64,000 bases of DNA from NCBI RefSeq assembly GCF_018406605.1, contig NZ_AP024545.1, positions 1,798,001 to 1,862,000 on the forward strand, in the 5' to 3' direction. Below the pieces are notes generated by a model. The model did not search any database and was not told where the DNA came from. It worked only from the letters and a program-made list of their open reading frames with translations. The first letter of the stretch is position 1. Every line of letters begins with the position of its first letter. This DNA is from Noviluteimonas caseinilytica. Its GTDB lineage: Bacteria > Pseudomonadota > Gammaproteobacteria > Xanthomonadales > Xanthomonadaceae. Positions 17,978 to 25,531 of this stretch are shown here, piece by piece. The translations under genes were made by a program, and so were the position numbers.

Positions 17978-19969
17978 ATGACGACGCCCAGCCGCCGCGA
18001 CCTCGCCAACGCCATCCGATTCCTCGCCATCGATGCGGTCGAGGCCGCGAAGTCCGGCCACCCGGGCATGCCGATGGGCATGGCCGACATCGCCGAAGTC
18101 CTGTGGAACGACTTCCTCCGGCACAACCCCAACAATCCCTCGTGGTTCAACCGCGACCGCTTCGTGCTCAGCAACGGCCACGGCTCGATGCTGCACTACG
18201 CGCTGCTGCACCTGTCGGGCTACGACCTGACGATCGACGACCTCAAGCAGTTCCGCCAGCTCGAATCGAAGACGCCGGGCCATCCGGAAAACTTCATGAC
18301 GCCGGGCGTCGAAACCACGACCGGCCCGCTCGGCCAGGGCTTCGCGAATTCCGTCGGCATGGCGCTCGCCGAGCGCCTGCTCGCGCAGCGCTTCAACCGC
18401 CCGGAATTCGAAGTCGTCGACCACCACACCTGGGTGTTCATGGGCGATGGCTGCCTGATGGAAGGCATCTCGCACGAAGCCGCGTCGCTGGCCGGCACGT
18501 GGGGCCTGAACAAGCTGATCGCCATCTGGGACGACAACCACATCTCGATCGACGGCAACGTGCGCGGCTGGTTCACCGACGACACGCCGGCGCGCTTCGA
18601 AGCCTATGGCTGGAACGTGATCCGCGGCGTCGACGGCCATGACGCCGATGCGATCAAGCAGGCGATCGAAGGCGCGCTCGCCTCGCAGGACAAGCCCACG
18701 CTGATCTGCGCGCGTACCACCATCGGGTTCGGTTCGCCGAACAAGGCCGGCAAGGAGTCGTCGCACGGCGCGCCGCTGGGCAAGGACGAAATCGCCCTCA
18801 CGCGCGAAAAGCTGGGCTGGACGAGCGGCCCGTTCGAAATCCCGCAGGAGATCCGCGACGGCTGGCGCGCGGGCAACGCCGGCATCGTGCGCGAAGAACA
18901 GTGGAACCGGATGTTCGACGGCTATGCCAAGCGCTATCCGGACCTCGCCGACGAACTCGTGCGCCGCGCGCGCAACCAGTTGCCTGAAAACTGGAACGAC
19001 GCCGCCGACGCGTACATCGCGAAGCTGCAGGCCGAAGGCCCGGTCGTCGCCTCGCGCAAGGCCTCGCAGATGGCGCTGGAAGCCTACGGCCCGCTGCTGC
19101 CGGAACTGATCGGCGGCTCGGCGGACCTGGCGCATTCCAACCTGACGTTGTGGAAGGGCAGCAAGTCGGTCACCAGCACGGACGCCGACGCCAACTACGT
19201 GTACTACGGCGTGCGCGAATTCGCGATGACCGCGATCAGCAACGGCATGGGCCTGCACGAGTGCTTCATCCCGTACGACGCGACGTTCCTGGTCTTCAGC
19301 GACTACGCGCGCAACGCCGTGCGCATGAGCGCGCTGATGGGCGCGCATGCGATCCACGTGTACACGCACGATTCGATCGGCCTGGGCGAAGACGGCCCGA
19401 CGCACCAGCCCATCGAGCACCTCGCCACGCTGCGCTACATCCCCGGCAACGACGTGTGGCGCCCGTGCGACGCGGTGGAATCGGCCGTGTGCTGGCGCGC
19501 CGCGATCGAACAGCACGACGGCCCGAGCTGCCTGGTGTTCACGCGCCAGAACCTCGCGCACCAGCAACGCACGCCGCAGCAGGTCGCCGACATCCGCCGC
19601 GGTGGCTACATCCTGCGCGACAGCGTGGGCGCGCCGCAGCTGATCCTCATCGCGACGGGTTCGGAAGTGGGCCTGGCGATGGATGCCGCCGCGCAACTCG
19701 GCGATGGCGTGCGCGTGGTGTCGATGCCTTCGACCGACGTGTTCGACCGCCAGGACGCCGCGTATCGCGACGCCGTGCTGCCGGATGCCTGCCGTCGCCG
19801 CGTCGCCATCGAAGCCGGCGTCACCGACTTCTGGCGCAAGTACGTCGGCCTGGACGGCGCGGTGGTCGGCATCGATCGTTTCGGTGCGAGCGCACCGGCG
19901 GAAGCGCTGTTCCCGCACTTCGGGTTCACGGTCGAGAACGTGGTGCGGGTGGCGAAGAGCCTGCGCTGA
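17978..19969 (+). CDS. tkt: Transketolase
   Basis: Thiamine-diphosphate enzyme of the non-oxidative pentose phosphate pathway, 663 aa. The N-terminal pyrophosphate-binding domain shows KSGHPGMPMGMADI (about residues 23-36) and the metal/ThDP motif GDGCLMEGISHEA with the NNLI-equivalent AIWDDNHISIDG. The middle domain has the catalytic glutamate in VREFAMTAISNGM (about 410). The C-terminal domain contains ATGSEVGLA. A start 36 bp upstream is open, but ATG 17978 gives the usual N-terminus. It converges on modC with only 3 bp between the stops. Confidence 0.97.
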   Translation: MTTPSRRDLANAIRFLAIDAVEAAKSGHPGMPMGMADIAEVLWNDFLRHNPNNPSWFNRDRFVLSNGHGSMLHYALLHLSGYDLTIDDLKQFRQLESKTPGHPENFMTPGVETTTGPLGQGFANSVGMALAERLLAQRFNRPEFEVVDHHTWVFMGDGCLMEGISHEAASLAGTWGLNKLIAIWDDNHISIDGNVRGWFTDDTPARFEAYGWNVIRGVDGHDADAIKQAIEGALASQDKPTLICARTTIGFGSPNKAGKESSHGAPLGKDEIALTREKLGWTSGPFEIPQEIRDGWRAGNAGIVREEQWNRMFDGYAKRYPDLADELVRRARNQLPENWNDAADAYIAKLQAEGPVVASRKASQMALEAYGPLLPELIGGSADLAHSNLTLWKGSKSVTSTDADANYVYYGVREFAMTAISNGMGLHECFIPYDATFLVFSDYARNAVRMSALMGAHAIHVYTHDSIGLGEDGPTHQPIEHLATLRYIPGNDVWRPCDAVESAVCWRAAIEQHDGPSCLVFTRQNLAHQQRTPQQVADIRRGGYILRDSVGAPQLILIATGSEVGLAMDAAAQLGDGVRVVSMPSTDVFDRQDAAYRDAVLPDACRRRVAIEAGVTDFWRKYVGLDGAVVGIDRFGASAPAEALFPHFGFTVENVVRVAKSLR

Positions 19970-19972
19970 CGT

Positions 19973-20605
19973 TCAATCCACCCGGTACACCGCGTCGGCC
20001 AACCGCGCGGTTTCTTCCGGGGAATGACTGACGTAGACCATCGGCAGCGCGACCTCGTCGCGCAGTCGTTGCAGCCACGGCAGCAGTTCGTCCTTGCGCT
20101 TGCGGTCCAGCATCGACAGCGGTTCGTCGAGCAGCAGCAATTCGGGCGCGGACAGCAACGCACGGCCGATCGCGACGCGTTGCAGTTCGCCGCCGGACAG
20201 GCCGTCGATGCGGCGTGCCAGCAGCGGCGCGATGCCCAGCAGGTCGACGATGCCTTCGAGCGAGAAGCGCGCATCGCCCGACGCGCGACGCGGTGCGCCG
20301 TAGAGCAGGTTCGCGCGCACGTCCAGGTGCGGGAACAGGCGGCCGTCCTGGAAGACGTAGCCGATGCGGCGCAGGTGCGCGGGTTCGTCGATGCCGATGG
20401 CGGAATCGAACAGGCAGCGCCCGCCGATCACGATGCGGCCGCGCGTGGGACGAACGAGGCCGGCGATCGCGTGCAGTACCGATGTCTTGCCGGTGCCCGA
20501 CGCGCCGACGAGCGCGATCACGCGGTGCGTGCTCTCCACGCGCACGGTGTTCCAGAACGTGCCGCGGACCAGGTCGACGTCGATCGAGAAGACCGGCTGC
20601 TTCAT
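19973..20605 (-). CDS. modC: Molybdate ABC transporter ATP-binding protein, short form
   Basis: ATPase subunit that powers molybdate import, 210 aa. It has Walker A GASGTGKTS (about residue 36), the ABC signature LSGGELQRVAIGRALL, Walker B LLLLDEPLSMLD and the switch histidine in YVSHSPEE. Typical ModC proteins are about 350 aa because of a C-terminal TOBE/Mop domain that binds molybdate; here the protein ends just after the ATPase domain, so that domain is absent. The start ATG at 20605 overlaps the modB stop (ATGA). A tungstate or other oxyanion specificity cannot be excluded. Confidence 0.92.
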   Translation of the reverse strand: MKQPVFSIDVDLVRGTFWNTVRVESTHRVIALVGASGTGKTSVLHAIAGLVRPTRGRIVIGGRCLFDSAIGIDEPAHLRRIGYVFQDGRLFPHLDVRANLLYGAPRRASGDARFSLEGIVDLLGIAPLLARRIDGLSGGELQRVAIGRALLSAPELLLLDEPLSMLDRKRKDELLPWLQRLRDEVALPMVYVSHSPEETARLADAVYRVD

Positions 20606-21294
20606 GCCGGCTCCCTGCGCCGCTGGCGTTGCACCAGCCACTCGGACACGAACACCGCGACGAACGAAATCGCGATCGCCACCGCGGCCAGCCGCCACAG
20701 GCCCGCTTCGCCACCGGGTACTTGCATGAGCGTGTAGATCGCCGACGACAACGTTTGCGTTTCGCCGGGGATGTTGGACACGAAGGTGATCGTGGCGCCG
20801 AATTCGCCGAGCGCCTTCGCGAACGCGAGCACGGCGCCCGCGACGATGCCGGGCCACGCGAGCGGCAGCGTCACGGTGGCGAACACGCGCCACGGCGGCG
20901 CGCCGAGGGTGGCGGCGGCCTGTTCGAGGCGCAGGTCCACCGCTTCGATCGCCAGGCGGATCGCGCGCACCATCAGCGGGAATCCCATGATCGCGCTCGC
21001 CAGTGCCGCGCCCGTCCAGCGGAACGCGAACACGATGCCGAAGGTCTCGCGCAGGAAGGTCCCGATCGGCCCCCGCGCACCGAACCACACCAGCAACACG
21101 AAACCGGTGACCACCGGCGGCATCACCAGCGGCAACACGAGCAAGGTGTCGAGCAGCAACTTGCCGGGGAAGCGCTTGCGCGCGAGCAACCAGCCGAACG
21201 CGATGCCGAACGGCAGGCTGCACGCGACGGCCGTGAGTGCGACCTTCAGGCTCAGCGCGATGGCGTCGCGTTCGGCGGGCGAGAGGGCTTCCAC
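20602..21294 (-). CDS. modB: Molybdate ABC transporter permease
   Basis: Inner-membrane permease of 230 aa with about five or six helices. The ABC permease EAA loop is clear: EQAAATLGAPPWRVFATVTLP (about residues 135-155; conserved A, G, P). The start is placed at GTG 21294, giving MEALSPAERDAIALSLKVAL and lying 2 bp after the modA stop. No strong ribosome site is visible, so translation is probably coupled to modA. The frame extends far upstream across modA but that extension is a shadow. Confidence 0.93.
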   Translation of the reverse strand: MEALSPAERDAIALSLKVALTAVACSLPFGIAFGWLLARKRFPGKLLLDTLLVLPLVMPPVVTGFVLLVWFGARGPIGTFLRETFGIVFAFRWTGAALASAIMGFPLMVRAIRLAIEAVDLRLEQAAATLGAPPWRVFATVTLPLAWPGIVAGAVLAFAKALGEFGATITFVSNIPGETQTLSSAIYTLMQVPGGEAGLWRLAAVAIAISFVAVFVSEWLVQRQRRREPA

Positions 21295-21296
21295 GC

Positions 21297-22073
21297 TCAG
21301 AGCGGCGCGAAACCGTGGCGGGCGAAGATCGCGCGCGCTTCGCGCGACTGCAGCCAGCGGACGAAATCGCCTCCGTTCGCATGCGTGCTCGCCGCGATGC
21401 GCGCGACCGGATACACGATGGGCGCATGCGAATCGGCGGGGAAGGTGCCGAGCACGCGCACGCCCGATTCGGCCAGCGCGTCGCTGCCGTACACGATGCC
21501 GAGTGGGGCTTCGCCGCGCGCGACCAGCACCAGGGCGGCGCGCACGTTCTCGGCTTCGGCGGTGCGGCTCGCGACGCCCGGCCATGCGCCGAGTTTCACC
21601 AGGGATTGCTTCGCGTACTTGCCGGCGGGGACGCTGGCGGTGAGCGCGACCGCGAGGCGGCCTTCGCCGAGCGCGGGCCGCAGGTCCAGGCCGGGGCGCA
21701 ACGCGATCGGCGCGGTCTTGCTGTCGCGTGGCGCGACGAGCACGAGCGTGTTGCCGAGCAGGTTGCGGCGCGTGCCGGCGTCGATCAGCTTCTTCGCCTG
21801 TAGCACATCCATCCAGTCGAGGTCGGCGGACAGGAACACATCGGCGGGCGCGCCCTGTTCGATCTGTCGCGCAAGCGCGGAGCTCGCGGCGTACGACACG
21901 CGCACCGGCACGTGCGTGCGGTGTTCGTAGGCGGTCGCGGCTTCGTCGAGCGATTCCTTGAGGCTGGCGGCGGCGAAGACGGTGAGCGGTGTCGGCTTCG
22001 CCGGCGGGGTGGCGGCGAACGCGAGCCCGCTCGCGATCAACAACGTGCAGGCGAGCAAGAAACGCCGCGTCAC
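21297..22073 (-). CDS. modA: Molybdate ABC transporter substrate-binding protein
   Basis: Periplasmic molybdate-binding protein of 258 aa. The signal peptide (TRRFLLACTLLIASGLAFAA) is followed by the typical mature start PLTVFAAASLKESLDE, where the small residues after FAAAS form part of the oxyanion pocket, then SYAASSALARQIEQGAPADV. GTG 22073 is chosen because GGAG lies 7 bases upstream and because it overlaps the stop of the preceding gene (GTGA). Order modA-modB-modC with the preceding oxidoreductase-fold gene indicates one operon of four genes. Confidence 0.94.
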   Translation of the reverse strand: MTRRFLLACTLLIASGLAFAATPPAKPTPLTVFAAASLKESLDEAATAYEHRTHVPVRVSYAASSALARQIEQGAPADVFLSADLDWMDVLQAKKLIDAGTRRNLLGNTLVLVAPRDSKTAPIALRPGLDLRPALGEGRLAVALTASVPAGKYAKQSLVKLGAWPGVASRTAEAENVRAALVLVARGEAPLGIVYGSDALAESGVRVLGTFPADSHAPIVYPVARIAASTHANGGDFVRWLQSREARAIFARHGFAPL

Positions 22074-22519
22074 GATGCAGCTCCGACGGTGATCGTCTCG
22101 ACCTGGCGCACGGCGCGTGCCGGACGCTTGTCGGCGGGCACGAGCAATCGCAGCGGCCCGTCCTTGGCGTCGAGCGGCTTCCCGCCGCAGCGATCGACGA
22201 CGAACACCGCGCGATCGCCCAGCGTGGCATCGAGTTCGGCGAGGGAGAACACGACGCGATAACCGTCGCGCGCGCGCACCGTCACCACGCGTGACAGGTC
22301 CTTCCCACGCGACGGCTCGGCCGACATCGCGCCCGCCTTGCGCAACACGTCGCGCAACGCGACGCCTTCGCAATGCAGCGCGACGTCATGCACCTGCGCT
22401 TCGACGGGCTTGCGCGGCAGCGTCGCGAGCGTGGTTGCATCGAGGGGCACGTTCGTGGAATCGGCCGCGAAGGCGACACCGCTGGTCGTCAACGCAAGGC
22501 ACAGGCAAGCAAGTCGCAT
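22070..22519 (-). CDS. Small periplasmic molybdopterin-oxidoreductase-fold protein
   Basis: Secreted protein of 149 aa with a signal peptide (MRLACLCLALTTSGVAFAAD). The mature part resembles the core of the sulfite-oxidase-like molybdopterin-binding domain: LHCEGVALRDVLRKAGAMS, YRVVFSLAELDATLGDRAVFV and a closing RLLVPADKRPARAVRQVETITV. It is much shorter than YedY/MsrP-type enzymes and is unlikely to be a complete oxidoreductase. It is the first gene of the modABC operon and its stop overlaps the modA start, suggesting a link to molybdate uptake or a molybdoenzyme, though its function is not known. Confidence 0.8.
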   Translation of the reverse strand: MRLACLCLALTTSGVAFAADSTNVPLDATTLATLPRKPVEAQVHDVALHCEGVALRDVLRKAGAMSAEPSRGKDLSRVVTVRARDGYRVVFSLAELDATLGDRAVFVVDRCGGKPLDAKDGPLRLLVPADKRPARAVRQVETITVGAAS

Positions 22520-22522
22520 GGA

Positions 22523-23386
22523 TCAGATCCGGTCGAGGGGAATGCGCAGGTAGCGCGTGCCGTTCGCCGACGGCGGCGGCAGGTGTCCGGCGCGGAGGTT
22601 GACCTGCAGCGACGGCAGGATCAATGCCGGCATCGGCAACGTGGCGTCGCGCGCCTGGCGCATCGCGACGAAGTCGGCTTCCGTCGTGTCCGCGCGCAGG
22701 TGGATGTTCTCGCGCTTCTGCGCGCCGATGGTGGTTTCGCCCGCGATCGCGCGGCCATCGGGGCCGTAGTCGTGGCAGACGAACACGCGGGTTGCGTCGG
22801 GCAATTCGTAGAAGCGCTGGATGGTGCGGTACAGCGTCGCCGCATCGGCGTTCGGGAAATCCGTTCGCGCGGTGCCGGCGTCGGGCATGAACAAGGTGTC
22901 GCCGCAGAACAGCGCATCGCCGACGAGGTACGCGACGCAATCGGCGGTGTGCCCCGGTGCCGCGATGACTTCGGCTTCGATGCGCCCGATCGCGACGTGG
23001 TCGCCGGCCTCGAACAACTGGTCGAACTGCGAGCCATCGGTCGGCACGTCCGCGCCGAATTCGAACACCGGCGCGAAGCTGCGTTGTGTCTGCCGGATCC
23101 CGCTGCCCATCGCGACGCGCGCCTCCGGGAAGATGGCGCGCAACCATTGCGCCGCGCTCAGGTGGTCGGCGTGCGCGTGCGTTTCCAGCAGCCAGCGCAC
23201 CTGCAGGGCGTTGGCGCGGACGTGATCCACCAACCGTTGCGCCGACGCGTGCGTGGTGCGCGCCGACTTGCTGTCGAAATCCAGCACGGGATCGAGGATC
23301 GCGGCCTCGCGCGTCGCAGGGTCCACGACGACGTAGCTCCAGGTGCCCGTGGCGGGATCGTGGAAGCCGGTGACGTCGGGTCGCAT
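22523..23386 (-). CDS. MBL-fold metallo-hydrolase, ETHE1/persulfide-dioxygenase-like
   Basis: Cytoplasmic metallo-beta-lactamase fold protein of 287 aa. The metal motif is THAHADHLSA (about residue 57), further ligands lie in APGHTADCVAY and the closing histidine in VCHDYGPDGR. The single-metal HxHxDH pattern with the stretch CGDTLFMPDAGTARTDFP resembles persulfide dioxygenases and the Blh hydrolases of xanthomonads, which handle sulfide-derived persulfides. A glyoxalase II role is less likely. GAGGA precedes ATG 23386. It lies 4 bp upstream of the mod operon on the same strand and may be transcribed with it. Confidence 0.88.
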   Translation of the reverse strand: MRPDVTGFHDPATGTWSYVVVDPATREAAILDPVLDFDSKSARTTHASAQRLVDHVRANALQVRWLLETHAHADHLSAAQWLRAIFPEARVAMGSGIRQTQRSFAPVFEFGADVPTDGSQFDQLFEAGDHVAIGRIEAEVIAAPGHTADCVAYLVGDALFCGDTLFMPDAGTARTDFPNADAATLYRTIQRFYELPDATRVFVCHDYGPDGRAIAGETTIGAQKRENIHLRADTTEADFVAMRQARDATLPMPALILPSLQVNLRAGHLPPPSANGTRYLRIPLDRI

Positions 23387-23395
23387 GGCGAATCC

Positions 23396-24286
23396 TCAGG
23401 GTTGGGGCGCGGGGCTGCCCAGCGTGTCGTCGAGCAGCTTCGCCAGCCGCCACGCGGCCTGGCGGACGCGCTGTTCGGCGAGCGGACGCATGGCATCGAG
23501 GTACGTGCGATCGAGCACGTGGCCTTCCGGATACAGCGAACGCGCATCGACGAGGCGGCAGGACTCGCCGGCCCAGGCCTTGGGATCGCTGACCGCGCCG
23601 GATTCCGGCGGCCACGGGAAGGCATCGAGCTTGTCGGTGTAGCCCTTCAACCCGAGGCCCGGATGGCCCGGCTTGTCGACGCCCACCTCGCCGAGGATGT
23701 AGTAGTCCCAGACCGAATGCAGGTTGGTGCCCATCACGCCGTCCACGTAGTTCTTCTTCGCGTAGGCCTCGGGTTCCAGCTTCGTGCGCAGGCTGATCTG
23801 GTAGTCGTTGCCGCCCTTGTCGGGATGGTTGTTGGCGTGCATCGGCTGGTGCGCGTCGCCGACGTAATGGACCAGGAACTTCAGCGCATCGCGGCGGGCG
23901 GCGATCGGCCGGGTGCGGTCGGCGAGGATCGCGCGCTGGGTGTCGATGGCGCCGATCACGCACTGGCCGTCCGGACAGTCGCGTTCCATCACGACGTGGC
24001 AGGTGCCGTCGGTGGTGTTCACGTAGTGCTGGCGCGAGGTGGCCTTGAAGCGGTCGGCGTCCGTGTTGCGCAGGTCGTCGGCCCAGGTGGCCACGCCGGC
24101 AAGGGTGGGGTCGGGTTCGCCGGCCAGCAGCAGTTTCACCTGCGCTTCGGCCTCCGGGTTGAGGTGCCGCTCGGCCAGCGCACCGACCATCCGGTGCCCC
24201 AGGGCGCTCCAGGCCTGGGCCGCGGGGGCCGCGAGCAGGGCGGCGAGGGCGGCGGAAAGGGCGAACAGGCGGGGCATCGTCGGCAT
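23396..24286 (-). CDS. S1/P1-family secreted nuclease
   Basis: Zinc-dependent secreted nuclease of 296 aa that degrades single-stranded nucleic acid or acts on 3'-nucleotides. A signal peptide ends in AAQA, so the mature protein begins with tryptophan (WSALGHRMVGALAERHL); the free N-terminal Trp is a zinc ligand in this family. Other ligands appear in WADDLRN, HYVGDAHQPMHANN and NLHSVWDYYIL. Length is typical. Two in-frame ATGs (24286, 24277) are possible starts. It is 9 bp upstream of the MBL gene and divergent from gap. Confidence 0.92.
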   Translation of the reverse strand: MPTMPRLFALSAALAALLAAPAAQAWSALGHRMVGALAERHLNPEAEAQVKLLLAGEPDPTLAGVATWADDLRNTDADRFKATSRQHYVNTTDGTCHVVMERDCPDGQCVIGAIDTQRAILADRTRPIAARRDALKFLVHYVGDAHQPMHANNHPDKGGNDYQISLRTKLEPEAYAKKNYVDGVMGTNLHSVWDYYILGEVGVDKPGHPGLGLKGYTDKLDAFPWPPESGAVSDPKAWAGESCRLVDARSLYPEGHVLDRTYLDAMRPLAEQRVRQAAWRLAKLLDDTLGSPAPQP

Positions 24287-24314
24287 CGCGGTCGTCTGGG
24301 GGTGGGCGTGCCGC

Positions 24315-24320
24315 TAAAAT
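24315..24320 (+). promoter_or_regulatory. Candidate -10 box for gap
   Basis: TAAAAT stands out in an otherwise GC-rich spacer, 29 bp before the gap start codon; CAGGAG at 24339-24344 provides the ribosome site. No clear -35 box is visible. Confidence 0.45.
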
Positions 24321-24349
24321 ACCGGGCTTTCGTTCCCTCAGGAGTCCCC

Positions 24350-25354
24350 ATGGCGATCAAGGTTGGCATCAACGGCTTCGGCCGCATCGGCCGCAACGTG
24401 CTGCGCGCCGCCGTGCAGAATTTCGGCGACAGCATCGAGATCGTGGCGATCAACGATCTGCTGGAACCCGACTACCTCGCCTACATGCTCCGCTACGACT
24501 CCGTGCACGGCCGCTTCGACGGCGACGTCGCCGTCGTCGACGGCGCGCTGGTGGTCAACGGCAAGACGATCCGCCTGACCCAGGAACGCGATCCGGCCAA
24601 CCTGAAGTGGAACGAGGTGGGCGCGGACATCGTCATCGAGTCCACCGGCCTGTTCCTCGACAAGGCCACCGCGCAGAAGCACCTGGATGCGGGCGCGAAG
24701 AAGGTGCTGCTGTCGGCGCCGTCGAAGGACGACACGCCGATGTTCGTCTACGGCGTCAACCACGCGTCGTACAAGGGCGAGGCCATCGTTTCCAACGCCT
24801 CGTGCACCACCAACTGCCTGGCGCCGATCGCCAAGGTCCTGCACGACAAGTGGGGCATCAAGCGCGGCCTGATGACCACCGTGCATGCGGCCACCGCCAC
24901 GCAGAAGACCGTCGACGGTCCGTCCAACAAGGACTGGCGCGGCGGCCGCGGCATCCTCGAGAACATCATCCCGTCCAGCACGGGCGCGGCGAAGGCCGTC
25001 GGCGTGGTGATCCCGGAATTGAACAAGAAGCTCACCGGCATGTCGTTCCGCGTGCCCACCTCGGACGTCTCGGTGGTCGACCTCACCGTCGAACTCGAGA
25101 AGCCGGCCACGTACGCGGAGATCTGCGCGGAAATGAAGGCGCAGGCGCAGGGCGCGTTGAAGGGCGTGCTGGGCTACACCGAGGACAAGGTGGTCGCCAC
25201 CGATTTCCGCGGCGATGCGCGCACCTCGATCTTCGACGCCGACGCCGGCATCGCGCTCGACCCCACCTTCATCAAGGTGGTCAGCTGGTACGACAACGAG
25301 TGGGGCTACTCGAACAAGTGCCTCGAAATGGTCAAGGTCATCGCCGGCAAGTAA
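24350..25354 (+). CDS. gap: Glyceraldehyde-3-phosphate dehydrogenase, type I
   Basis: Glycolytic/gluconeogenic NAD-dependent enzyme, 334 aa, homotetramer in the cytoplasm. The Rossmann motif is INGFGRIGRNVLRA at residues 6-19, the catalytic cysteine lies in SNASCTTNCLAP (about residue 152), the histidine in TTVHAATATQK (about 180), and the end WYDNEWGYSNKCLEM is diagnostic. ATG 24350 is fixed by CAGGAG and the family N-terminus MAIKVGINGF; the frame is open far upstream, which is a GC artefact. Confidence 0.98.
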   Translation: MAIKVGINGFGRIGRNVLRAAVQNFGDSIEIVAINDLLEPDYLAYMLRYDSVHGRFDGDVAVVDGALVVNGKTIRLTQERDPANLKWNEVGADIVIESTGLFLDKATAQKHLDAGAKKVLLSAPSKDDTPMFVYGVNHASYKGEAIVSNASCTTNCLAPIAKVLHDKWGIKRGLMTTVHAATATQKTVDGPSNKDWRGGRGILENIIPSSTGAAKAVGVVIPELNKKLTGMSFRVPTSDVSVVDLTVELEKPATYAEICAEMKAQAQGALKGVLGYTEDKVVATDFRGDARTSIFDADAGIALDPTFIKVVSWYDNEWGYSNKCLEMVKVIAGK

Positions 25355-25429
25355 GGCGGCCCCATCCCGGCGAAGGCCGCCCCGTCCCGCGCACAAGCTG
25401 CGGACGGGGTCACGCCCGGGTCTTCACGG

Positions 25430-25460
25430 CAGCCCCGCTTTGGCGGGGCTGTCTGTTTTT
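25430..25460 (+). terminator. Intrinsic terminator after gap
   Basis: Nine-base-pair stem CAGCCCCGC (25430-25438) / GCGGGGCTG (25443-25451) with a TTTG loop and a T-rich tail TCTGTTTTT. Two weaker hairpins lie between it and the gap stop. Confidence 0.92.
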
Positions 25461-25531
25461 GGGACGCAGTGCCACCGACTGCGACCGTTTTCCGGTTGCC
25501 CGCTTGCGGTCACCCCGGTAGCTTGCGGGAC

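Noticed and set aside
22373..24349. Large N-terminal extension of the gap reading frame
   Set aside because: The frame is open for about 660 codons before the true start but runs antisense through three minus-strand genes. GAPDH begins exactly at MAIKVGINGF with its own ribosome site.
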